Positions 44,674-55,501 of a stretch of 64,000 nucleotides of DNA are shown piece by piece. The DNA is from Hydrangea macrophylla (taxonomy: Eukaryota; Streptophyta; Magnoliopsida; Cornales; Hydrangeaceae). The notes beneath the pieces were generated by a model, which made no database searches, was not told the origin of the DNA, and saw only the letters and a list, made by a program, of their open reading frames with translations. The stretch is taken from positions 36,396,595 to 36,460,594 of the forward strand of contig CM066989.1 in assembly GCA_033977485.1 (NCBI GenBank), read 5' to 3'. The position numbers and the translations under genes were made by a program. Position 1 is the stretch's first letter; each line of letters begins with the position of its first letter.

Positions 44674-47669
44674 GATATGAGATGGCACAAAGATGAACGC
44701 GTGGATGATGGGGTATTGAGACATCCGGCTGATAGTGCTGAGTGGAAGTTGCTAGATCGGCAATATCCGGAGTTCGCCCGGGAGCCGAGGAATGTGAGGT
44801 TAGGGTTAGCCACTGATGGGTTCAACCCTTTTGGGAATATGAGTACCTCTTACAGTATATGGCCTGTGATACTCACACCCTACAATCTACCACCCTGAAT
44901 GTGTATGAAAGAGCCATTTTTTATGTTGTCTTTACTTATTCCTGGGCCATCACAACCAGGGAAAGCGATTGACGTTTACATGAGACCGTTGGTGGATGAA
45001 TTGAAGGAATTGTGGGAAAATGGTGCATTAACTTACGATGCCTCGACTGGTCAGAATTTTCAGATGCGTGCATCTATATTGTGGACAATCCATGACTTTC
45101 CTAGATATGGTAACATATCTGGATGGAGTACGAAGGGTTATATGGCTTGTCCCATTTGCAATGACGAACCATATTCAGAACGCTTGAGAAATAAGATTGG
45201 GTACACTAACCATCGCTGCTATTTTCCTGAGAATCACAGTTGGCGTAGGAGTAAGGCCTACAACAGCAAGCGTGAAACAAGGACTAGATCACTCGAGTTA
45301 CCGATTGAAAAGGTACAAAATCAGTTAGACCGAATACCGGTTGGCAACTTAGGAAAATTTTTAAGCAATCGTAAAGAAGTAAACTGGACCAAGTTAAGCA
45401 TCTTATTTGAGCTTCCGTACTGGAAGGAGCGGAAGCTCCGACACAACATCGATGTGATGCACATGGAGAAAAATATTAGTGAAAGTATCTGCGGAACTAT
45501 GTTGGCCATTGATGGGAAGAACAAGGACACAGACAAGGCACGATTGGACTTACAAGATTGGGGGATTAGGAAAGAGTTGCACTTGGAACAACGTCCCAAT
45601 GGATCTTATGTTAAGTCTCGAGCAATATTTTCACTAACCCCAAAGGACAAAGAAGCTTTTTGTAAATTTTTGAAATCTGTTAAGTATCCAGATGGTTATG
45701 CGGCGAACATATCGAAGTCAGTGAGCACAAGAAATGGTAGATTATCGGGCCTTAAAAGTCATGATTACCATGTACTCCTGTAACGTATTCTACCAATCGG
45801 GATGCGCGGTTACATCGACAATAGTATTTGTACAACTCTATTTGAGTTGGGAAACTTCTTCCAAGACATGTGCGCTAAAACATTAAGGATGGGATATTTG
45901 GAGAAGCTTGAGGAAAGGATAGTCCTTATACTCTGCAAGCTTGAGAAATATTTTCCCCCAGCTTTCTTTGATGTAATGGTTCATTTGGCTGTTCACCTTC
46001 CTCGAGAGGCCAAGCTAGGAGGACCGGTGCATTATCGGTGGATGTACGCGATCGAAAGCTATATGTTATTATGATATACATGTAGTTTCAACTCTATTTG
46101 CTTGATGGTCTAAATTAACACCCTTTTTTGGAAGGTATCTCGGAACTTTGAAAGAATATGTTACCAACCGAGCTCGCCCAGAAGGTTCGATCGCTGAGGC
46201 TTATATTGTCAAAGAGTGTATTACATTTTGCTCAATGTATTTAGATGAGATCGAAACCGTGTTTGATAGACCAGAACGAAACGTAGATCGTGGTGAACGT
46301 GGCCCGGGCATGACGGTATTCACAGACCCAGCTCGTCCTTTTGGTTTGGTTTCAAGGTTTGGAAATATCTCACAGGAATTTTGACAAAATGTTGAATGGT
46401 TCTTGCTTTTCAATAGCCCCGAGGTGGAGCCGTATTTTGAGTAAGTGGCTAATTGAGTGTAGCTATTATTATTGTTAACTATGCACAAAATAGGTATTTT
46501 AAATCTATTCTGCATGTTGTTTTAAGTAGGGAACACAAGAATCAGTTACAGATCCCAACTGGCCACGATATCGCACAGATACAGCGACAAGAATTTCCCA
46601 ATTGGTTCCGTGATCGTGTCAGACATAAATAATTTTGTGACACACCAAATGTCATGTCAGTTGCACAAAACTTGAACATCACGAGTATAAATAACTAACT
46701 ATATTCTAATGCATGTGTATGTAGGTCAATACCTTGAAAGTTAGCGGCTCTATAGAACAAAACGACCAACTGTGGGCCTTGGCAAATGGTTCAAATGTAA
46801 AAGTAAAACAATATTCAGGATGCATAATCAATGGCGTAAGATTTCACACCAGAGACGTTGACAACCGCCGTAAGAGCCAAAATAGTGGTGTGCATGTACA
46901 AGGGGATCACAACAACCAGATACATGATTATTTTGGTCATTTGAGCAAGGTTTGGGAATTCGAGTACATGTATGGGAATAAAGTTGTTTTGTTTGAGTGT
47001 GAATGGTACAACACCAATACCATTAGTAGGAGAACAATCCGAACCGAGTCACATTGCACAAGCATTGATGTCACAACTCGGTGGTATCAAAATGATCCTT
47101 TTATCCTACCTAGCCAAGCGAAACAAGTGTTCTATCTCGATGATACCAAGCTTGGCGAACCTTGGAAAGTCGTGCAACGGGTCGAGCATAGGGGAGTGTA
47201 TGATCTACCGGTGGTTATTGAAGAAAGTGGAGATTTTTCAGAACATAATGATGCATTCCAACTGAATGAAACCACAGGGTTTGTCCCAATTGTTGTTGAT
47301 GATAATGTTGCTTAATATCGTAGGAATGATATTGAATCAGAGGTCATTCTTAACGTCGATAATGACATAAATATCGATATGAATGATAACGAAGATGTTG
47401 AAGTTGACGTTGAAGCTAATCAGCGTAGTGAATTCAATGATGGTATAGATAATGACATCGATTATATTACAGATGATGATATGGATAAAGCCGATGATAT
47501 GGATTATAATACAGATTTGTAACTTTTGCTGTATGACATTTAACTTTTGCTTTCTTCCCTTGTTGACTAAATGTGCTTAATGAATTTATGATTTGACCTA
47601 TTATTTTGTTCGTTTACTTATTCAGATTTCTTTTATAGCGCTTAATTTTTGTGATAAATATGTTCTAAA

Positions 47670-49798
47670 ATGCAATTGCGTGAATTACCGTTTGATAGTT
47701 TCACAAAATGCCCAAAGACGGAAAAAAAATGGGTCAAGCCAGGTTATTTAGTTGCAAATAACATTGCATATGAGAAGCAAAGGGAAAAAAATATCAATGC
47801 CAACAAACAGAGATTAGAGGCCTTAGGGTTGAAGCAATTTCCAACTTCTTTTAATGGGTCAGACCATTCAAAATGCACAAATAAGAAGGGGAAGGCAAAT
47901 TTGGGGGTTACTCATTCTGATGATGACTATATACCGTCAGACGATGGAGATGACGAGTCATTTGACTCTTTAGAACACGAGGGTACTACACACGTGTTTG
48001 CTTGATAGGTCGCAACTGATTTTTATAACATTATCTCGATTTGATGAAATTAAAGTCTCTACATATTTATTTCCATTGTATCCTTTTTCAGGTAAGTGAT
48101 ATGCCGCCAGCACGCCGCCTGACATTTTCTGAGCCTTCGGTATCCCAACAAGTTTAGGAGATGGATGCCCAACTTGAGGGGAATAGTGTGCCGACTAATA
48201 CGGGTGTTCACAACGTTGTTGGGGGGGGGGGGGGGGGGGGGGGGGGGGCTATCATTCAAGATGAGGAGACGGTGGATTTACTTAGTGAGCCATGGGCTAG
48301 TAGTGAGGCCCGGTTTAGCAGCGCTGGTACTTCATCAAAATTACTTAGATTTATCATTTTGCGATATGATTTGCTTGATCTCTTCATTAACTAACCGAAT
48401 CAATATTATGTGTTAAATAGGATCATCGACCAATAGACGGGGGCCTACACGATGCCTTGGGACTGATCTCCGGATTGAGAGAGAAGACAAGCTTCCGGTG
48501 CTCATCCCGTCTGATTTTAGGCAGCCAGTGGGATCGCATACTACTTCTTTTGCTGTCGCTACTGGCTTGTAGATTAGACGTAATCTACAGAACCCGGGCG
48601 TCCATAGATGGTCTAATGTGCCAGAAACCTCAGTCCTCCCGATAATTCAACGTGTCAATGTAGTTAAAACAACTCTACATTTATTTATATACTACAAAGG
48701 CTACACTTTATAGTTGATCATCTAAATGTTGTTCTTTTCAGGATAAGTTCAACGTACAAGGTGATGAGGAGGTTGTCCAGAAAGCGATGAAAGCGAAATG
48801 CGGTGAACTCCTTAGTGGTTAGAGTCACAGATTGTACAAGCGCTGCAAACATCTAAGAGACACTAACGATGCGGAATATGCTAGGAATCACCACCCAAAG
48901 AATTGCACCCATGATCAGTGGATAGATTTAATTGATAACAAATGGAGTGACCCAAAATTTTTGGTAAGAAAATCATTTATTTACAAAATTCATAGATAAT
49001 TTTGAAGATTATGAAAAAAAATCATTTAAGTTTATATATTGCTTAATGTTCCACGCAGCACCAATCAACTGTGAACTCAGCCAATCGAGCAAATTCAAAG
49101 ATCAATCACTCATGTGGCTCGAAATCGTTTGCAATTAGGGCTCATCAACTGGTGCACAATCTTTGTTTTTTAAAATTATTTCAATGCTATACATTATTAA
49201 TTACTAACTTATTCATACTTTGAAAATTGAATGAATCAGTTAGAAAAAGGTGACGCTATCAACTTTCCGGATTTCTACCACACTTGTCATTTCAGTAAAG
49301 CGAAGAACGATTGGGTATCTCCAGATAGCAGGACTTATCATGTAAATATACTCTCTTTACTGTTGTTACATAGTTAAAGTCTTCAAATTTATATATTAGA
49401 TTTGATTGACTGAATGTGAATTTTTGTGAAAATGATAGGAGGCGATGATCACACTGCAGCAAGAGCACAGCTCGCAGCCCAATGCAACTCCGCTAACTGC
49501 TGAGCAACTATTTATTCAATGTTTGGGTAAAAGATTTGGTGTAGTAAAGGGACTCGGCATGAGACCTTCTTCTACCTCTCATTCCACGGCCATATCTGCT
49601 CAGACTAGTGAGCATGTCAAGATTCTTGAGCAAAAGATGGAGCAAAAGATGGAGGAAAAGATTGCCGAGATACAAGCTATAAACCAGAGTCGGATTCAGG
49701 AAATGGCTGCACAGATGGCAAGCATATATCATTGGGCTCAGAGAAACGGTTATGACGGACCTGGGGGCTCATCTGGTACCGACGGAGCTTCTTGGTAA
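47670..49798 (+). pseudogene. CACTA second gene, TNPA-like (Transposase_24 family)
   Basis: The accessory protein of CACTA elements, thought to bind subterminal repeats. Probable exons: 47670-48005 (NINANKQRLEALGLK), about 48090-48275 (MPPARRLTFSEPSVS), 48422-48650 (STNRRGPTRCLGTDLRI and KLPVLIPSDFRQP, the conserved plant Ptta/En/Spm motif), 48742-48963 (CTHDQWIDLIDNKWSDPKF), about 49059-49150, 49239-49340 (FPDFYHTCHFSKAKNDWVS) and 49439-49795, with a short coiled-coil-like stretch (HVKILEQKMEQKMEEKIAEI). In-frame stops at about 48155, 48571 and 48822, and a 28-G tract (48221-48248), mark it as degenerate. Exon edges are estimates. Confidence 0.82.
48221..48248. repeat. 28-bp G homopolymer in TNPA-like exon
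   Basis: An uninterrupted run of 28 G lies between ACGTTGTT and CTATCATTC. In frame it encodes polyglycine. Runs this long change length readily and can form G-quadruplexes, so the reading frame here is unstable, or the run length may be partly an assembly artefact. Confidence 0.9.
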
Positions 49799-49849
49799 GT
49801 AGAAATTCATAAATTAATTCATTGGTCTATGATAACTAGAGTAGTAGGA

Positions 49850-52800
49850 AAAAAAAGAACAAACAACGGACTCCCGGGATGGATTCCATTATTAAAAAAA
49901 GGTTAAAAAAAACACCTCAAAACACAAAAAAAAAAAAGAGGTTTAATGGGCAACTTGGACACACGAGTGTCCGGCTACCACAAAATCCACACGACCACCT
50001 CAAATATGACTAATTTGAGTTGTGGGAAGAAACAAAACAAATAACCGACTCCCGGGGTGGATTCTATAGTAAAAATGGCCAAAATGTACCTCAAAGCAAC
50101 CAAAAATGAGGTTTTAAGAGCCAACTTGGACAACCGACTGTCTGACTGCCACGAAACCCACACGACCACCTCAAGTATGAGTAATTAGAGTTGTGGGAAG
50201 AAACGGAACAAATAACGTACTGCCGGGGTGGATTCCATAGTAAAAAAGGTCAAAAAGTACCTCGAAACAACCTAAAATGAGATTTTAAGGGCCAACTTGG
50301 ACAAACGACTGTTTGGCTGCCACCAAACCCACACGACCACCTCGAGTATGACTAATTAGAGTTGTAGGAAGAAAAGGAACAAATAACGGACTCCCGGGGT
50401 GGATTCCATAGTAAAAAATGTCAAAAAAACACATCAAAACAACCAAAAATGAGGTTTTAAGAGCCAACTTGGACAACCGACAGTTAGGCTATCACAAAAC
50501 CCACACAACCACCTTGAGTATGACTAATTAGAGTAGTGGGAAGAAACGGAACAAATAACGGACTCCCAGGGCGGATTTCATAGCAAAAAAGGTTTAAAAA
50601 AAAAACCTCAAAACACCAAAAAAAGAGGTTTTAAGGGGCAACTTGGACAACCGAGTGTCCGGCTACCACAAAATCCACATAACCACCTCTAATATGACTA
50701 ATTTGAGTTGTGGGAAGAAATGAAACAAATAACGGACTCCTGGGGTGGATTCTATAGTAAAAAAGGTAAAAACAAAAACACCTCAAAACAACCTAAAATG
50801 AGGTTTTAAGGCCAACTTGGACAAACGACTGTCCGGTTGCCACCAAACCCACAGGACCACCTCGAGTATGACTAATTAGAGTTGTGGGAAGATACGGAAC
50901 AAATAACGGACACCCCTTCCATAATAAAAAAGGTCAAAAAGCACCTCAAAGCAACCTAAAATGAGGTTTTAAGGGCCAACTTGGCCAACTGACTGTCCAG
51001 CTGCCACCAAACCCACATGAACACCTTGAATATGACTAATTAGAGTTGTGGGAAGAATCGGAACAAATGACGGACTCCCGGGGTGGATTCCATAGTAAAA
51101 AAGGTCAAAAAGCACCTCAAAAGACCAAAAAAGAGGTTTTAATGGGCAACTTGGACAACCAAGTGTCCGGCTACCACAAAATCCACACGAACACCTCGAA
51201 TATGACTAATTTGAGTTGTGGGAAGAAACGAAACAAATAACGGACTCCCGGGGTGGATTCTATAGTAAAAAAGGTAAAAAAAAAAATACCTCAAAACGAC
51301 CAAAAATGAGGTTTTAAGGCCAACTTGGACAAACGACTATCCGGCTGCCACCAAACCCATACGACCACCTCGAGTATGACTAATTAGAGTTATGGGAAGA
51401 AATGGAACAAATAACGGACAACAGGGGTGGATTCCATAGTAAAAAATGTCAAAAAGCACCTCAAAGCAACCTAAAATGAGGTTTTAAGGGCCAACTTGGA
51501 CAACTGACTGTCCAGCTGCCACCAAACCCACACGACCACCTTGAGTATGACTAATTAGAGTTTTGGGAAGAAACGGAACAAATAACGAACTCCCAGGGTG
51601 GATTCCATAGCAAAAAAGGTTAAAAAAAAAAAAAACACCTTAAAACACCAAAAAAAGAGGTTTTAATGGGCAACTTGGACAACCGACTGTCCGGCTGCCA
51701 CAAAATCCACACGACCACCTCGAATATGACTAATTAGAGTTGTGGGAAGAAACAAAACAAATAACGGAATCCCGGAGTGGATTCCATAGTAGAAAAGGCC
51801 AAAAAGCACCTCAAAACACCAAAAAAAGAGGTTTTAATGGGCAACATGGACAACCGACTGTCCGACTGCCAAAAAATCCACACAACCACCTCTTGTATGA
51901 CTAATTAGAGTTTTGGGAAGAATCGTAATAAATAACAGACTCCCGGGGTGGATTCCATAGTAAAAAAGGTCAAAAAAACACCTCAAAACACAAAAAAAAA
52001 AAAAAAAAAAAAAAAAGAGGTTTTAATGTGCAACTTGGACAACCGACTGTCCGGCTGCCACAAAATCCACACAACCACCTCGAGTATGACTAATTAGAAT
52101 TGTGAGAAGAAACGGAACAAATAATGGACTACCAGGATGGATTCCATAGTAAAAAAAGGTCAAAAAATACCTCAAAACACCAAAAAAAGAATTTTAATGG
52201 GCAACTTGGACAACCGACAGTTAGGCTACCACAAAACCCACATGACCACATCGAGTATGACTAATTAGAGTTATGGGAAGAAACGGAACAAATAACAGAC
52301 TTCCGGGGTGGATTCCATAGCAAAAAGGGTTAAAAAAAACACCGAAAAACACCGAAAAAAGAGATTTTAAGGGGAAGCTTAGACAACCGACTGTCCGGCT
52401 GCCACCAAACCCACACAGCAACCTTGAGTATGACTAATTAGAGTTGTGAGAAGAATCGGAACAAATAACGGACTCCCGGGGTGGATTCTATAGTAAAAAA
52501 GGCCAAAATGTACCTCAAAGCAACCAAAAATGAGGTTTTAAGAGCCAACTTGGACAACCGACTGTCCGACTACCACGAAAGCTACATGACCACCTCAAGT
52601 ATGAATAATTAGAGTTGTGGGAAGAAACGGAACAAAGAACGTACTCCCGAGGTGGATTCCATAGTAAAAAGGGTCAAAAAGTACCTCAAAACAACCTAAA
52701 ATGAGGTTTTAAGGGCCAACTTGGACAAATGACTGTCCGGCTGCCACCAAACCCACACAACCACCTCGAGTATGACTAATTAGAGTTGTGGGAAGAAATG

Positions 52801-53075
52801 GAACAAATAACGGACTCCCGGGGTGGATTCCATAGTAAAAAAGATAAAAAAAAAACACCTCAAAACAACCAAAACTGAGGTTTTAATGGGCAACTTGGAC
52901 AACCGACAGTTCGGCTACCACAAAACCCACACGACCACCTCGAGTATGACTAATTAGAGTAGTGGGAAGAAACGGAACAAATAACGGACTCCCGGGGTGG
53001 ATTTCATAGCAAAAAAGGTTTTAAAAAAAAACCTCAAAACACCAAAAAAAGAGGTTTTAAGGGGTAACTTGGACT
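49850..53075. repeat. Satellite array, ~173-bp monomer, about 19 units, inside an intron
   Basis: Core AACAAATAACGGACTCCCGG recurs near 49860, 50035, 50207, 50378, 50549, 50725, 50898, 51063, 51233, 51408, 51578, 51756, 51925, 52110, 52287, 52458, 52632, 52801 and 52976. The mean spacing is about 173 bp. Each monomer also has a GAGGTTTTAAGGGCAACTTG segment and a GTATGACTAATTAGAGTTG segment. A donor GTAAGT (49795) precedes the array and an acceptor CAG (53148) follows it, so it fills a 3.35-kb terminal intron. Higher-order periods of about 509 bp and 2.42 kb are visible. Confidence 0.93.
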
Positions 53076-53148
53076 TCTAGTTTTTTTTTTTTCTTCTTAT
53101 TTTTTTGAATGATAAGGTACTGATGTTATTATTTTACTTGTGATACAG

Positions 53149-53444
53149 ATGGGGGCACAGATGGGGTGCAGAAGTTTGGATTGCAAGATGGAGTTTGTGC
53201 TGCAATTTATTAGTTATGTTATGTAGTGATATTTATTTAGTATTATTTTGGATATATGAAACGTATATTTGTTGGATTTTTTTGTTGTGACCTACTAGGT
53301 ACTTCTTGGATATAAAATGCTTGTGTTGTGTTGGATGTGATTATTTAATATTATGATATGTTGGTCATGTTTTGATTCTATATTCTTACATTGGGCAACT
53401 TTCGAAATTTTACAGGATTAATAATAAATATTGGATTGGACAGG
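53149..53444 (+). other. Likely 3' exon and untranslated end of the TNPA-like gene
   Basis: After the acceptor at 53148 the sequence reads ATGGGGGCACAGATGGGG. Splicing from the 49795 donor would create TG|A, a stop at the junction, so this is probably 3' untranslated sequence. The following AT-rich stretch lacks coding similarity and leads into the subterminal repeats. Confidence 0.45.
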
Positions 53445-54024
53445 AATTCCTGAAGTTATTTTTAGTGATAAAACTATTTCCTTGCCTTTGAGGAACAAAA
53501 TCAGCAAGGAACCATATTTTTGTCGCTAAAACCCACATTTAGCAAGAAAATTATTTCCTTGCCCTAGATGAATACAATTGCCAATAAATTATTTTTCCTT
53601 GCTAAAAACCTCATTTAGCAAGGAAATTATTTCATTGGCTTATGTTAATACAATTTGCAAGAAAACAAGATTTCCTTGCTAAAAATGACTTTTAGCAAGG
53701 AACAAATTTCCTTGCCTGAGAGTTTTGTATTTCCAACGAAATTGTTTCCTTGCCAATTGTCCATATTACAACACAAAAATAGGTTTTTGGCAAGGAAATT
53801 AAGCCATTTAGCAACGAAAATATTGATCAATAGCAAGGAAAAATTTCCTTGCCAAAAGTTATGAATTGGCAAGGAAAATATTTTTCGTCACTAGAAGCAA
53901 TGGGTAGGAAGCTTTAGCAAGGAATCGAGCGACGAAATTCTTTCCTTGCTAAAGGCTTTTACCACGAAATTTTGACTTTTAGCAAGGAACTTTTTCCTTG
54001 CAAAAACACTTTTTTGTTGTAGTG
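53445..54024. repeat. CACTA right end: subterminal repeats and inverted terminus
   Basis: About 20 copies of AGCAAGGAAA / TTTCCTTGCTAAA-like words in both orientations, ending ACTTTTTTGTTGTAGTG. This mirrors the left end (36369-36850) in motif and density. Confidence 0.85.
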
Positions 54025-54025
54025 T

Positions 54026-55496
54026 GATCTAATGAAGGGAACAAAAAGCCTAACAATGCAAACATGATAGAGACTGACGATCTTGCGGCAGTAATCATGG
54101 AAACTTGTGTTGTGACCGACTGAAAGAGTTGGTGGATAGAAACCAGGGCCACTAAGCACATTTGTGAAGATCGAAACATGTTTTCTACCTACACAAAAGT
54201 GGAAGGTGGTGAGAGGCTTTATATGGGAAATGCCGCAGCTGCAATCGTTGAAAGCAAAGGGAATGTGTTCATAAAATTCACATCCGACAAAGAGATGACT
54301 CTCCTAGATGTGCTACATGTACCCAAAATATGAAAGAATTTGATGTCGGGTCCTATGCTTAGCAAGAAAGGATTCAAGCTAGTCTTCGAATCCGATAAAT
54401 TTGTATTAACTAAGAGTGGAATGTATGTAGGGACGGACTATATGTGTGATGAGCTCTTCAAAGTCAATTGTACTCCTAAAATTAATATTAATGAGAATGA
54501 AATAAGTTCTTCTTATATTGTTGAGTTATGGAGTTTATGGCATTCTAGGCTTGGACATGTTAATTTCAAATATATGCATAAGTTGATGAATTTAGGACTA
54601 TTACCAAAATTTGAAATTGATAAAACTCATTAATGTGAAATATGTATTGAATCTAAGTTTGCTAGAAAACCATTCAAATCCATAGATAGAACAAGTGAAT
54701 TATTAGATTTAATTCATACGGACTTATGTGATTTAAAATTTACTCCAACAAGAGGTGGAAAAAATATTTCGTTACGTTCATAGATGATAAAAGTAGATAT
54801 TGTTATGTTTATTTATTGCACTCAAAGGATGAGACGATAGATATGTTTAAGACATATAAGGCTGAGGTTGAAAATCAACTTTCAAACACAATTAAAATGG
54901 TGAGGTCGGATAGGGGAGGTGAATACGAGTCAACTCCATTGGCCGAATATTGTGCACTTAATGGCATAATTCACCAAACTACGGCACCTTATACACCGCA
55001 ACAAAATGGTGTAGCGGAGAGGAAAAACCGAACTCTCAAGGAAATGGCTAATGCTATATTAAATAGATCGAGAGTGCCACATAACTTGTGGGGGGATGCC
55101 ATTCTCACCGCGAATGTGATCCTAAATCGGATTCCACATAAGAAGACTAACAAGTCTCCTTATGAAGTGTGGAAAGGTAGAGAACCCTCCTATAAAAAGT
55201 TGAAAGTGTGGGGGTGTCTAGCTAAGGTACAAGTTCTGCTTCCAAAACGGACTAAGCTTGGACCTAAAATCGTGGATTGTTTATTTATTCATGCTAATAC
55301 GTTTATAGAATCGGCGGATGTCGAATTATTTGAGGTCATCTTTCCTTTTAAAGAAGGAAGACAAATCCAACCCCTAAAAGAAGTGTTGAAGATGTTTCGT
55401 CTAAACCTCGTGATGAAGAAGAAATCGATGTCGCTCCTAGAAAGAGCTAGAGGGCTAGAAAAACTACTTCTTTTGGACCGAATTTTGTTACACTAG
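54026..55496 (+). pseudogene. pol: Copia protease and integrase, unit 3 right piece (broken)
   Basis: Continues unit 3 after the CACTA element. The protease segment (about 54115-54330) reads WWIETRATKH where active Copia proteases have a D(S/T)G triad, so it is inactive, as in unit 2. Pre-integrase block 54340-54633 has LWHSRLGHVNFKYMH and ends at a stop where CEICIESKF would follow. Integrase core 54816-55240 has SDRGGEYES, NGVAERKNRTLKEMANAIL and the ANVILNRIPHKKTNKSPYE tail. After 55238 the sequence runs on into the integrase C-terminus rather than back into gag, so this is the true end of the triplication. Confidence 0.87.
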
Positions 55497-55501
55497 TTAC
55501 C

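Larger units (their letters stand above)
42347..47522 (+). pseudogene. CACTA transposase, TNP2-type (split by a solo LTR)
   Basis: The transposase that cuts CACTA ends. Start ATG at 42347 gives MDKSWIPLTTTRLGRLSEQY and a CPCTSCVN zinc-like motif (transposase-associated domain). The Tnp2 core follows: GMSYEHIDACKNDCALFW and CPECEESRYK before the solo LTR, then VDDGVLRHPADSAEWKLLD, LATDGFNPFGNMS and YMACPICND after it. DUF4218 (LPREAKLGGPVHYRWMY, about 46030) and DUF4216 (GVRFHTRDVDNRRKSQNSG, 46837) follow, then an acidic tail. Stops at 44896 (TGA where relatives have Trp), 45781 (TAA, probably from Gln) and 46382 break the frame. Introns are likely near 46075-46135, 46440-46530 and 46635-46725. 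Confidence 0.9.
36369..54024 (+). mobile_element. CACTA (En/Spm) transposon, 17.7 kb
   Basis: Termini are CACTACAACAAA and the complement of CACTACAACAAA at the right end. Both ends carry many subterminal copies of AGCAAGGAAA/TTTCCTTGCTAAA. Inside, on the plus strand, are a TNP2-type transposase (42347-47522) and a TNPA-like gene (47670-53150), the two-gene layout of autonomous CACTA elements. GATCT flanks the element (36364-36368 and 54026-54030), with one extra T after TAGTG; CACTA elements normally make a 3-bp TSD. Both genes carry stops, so this copy is probably defective. Confidence 0.93.

Noticed and set aside
49850..53075. CRISPR-like array, considered because of the regular ~173-bp repeat spacing
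   Set aside because: Repeats are long, contiguous and lack unique spacers; the setting is a plant CACTA intron, so it is a satellite.
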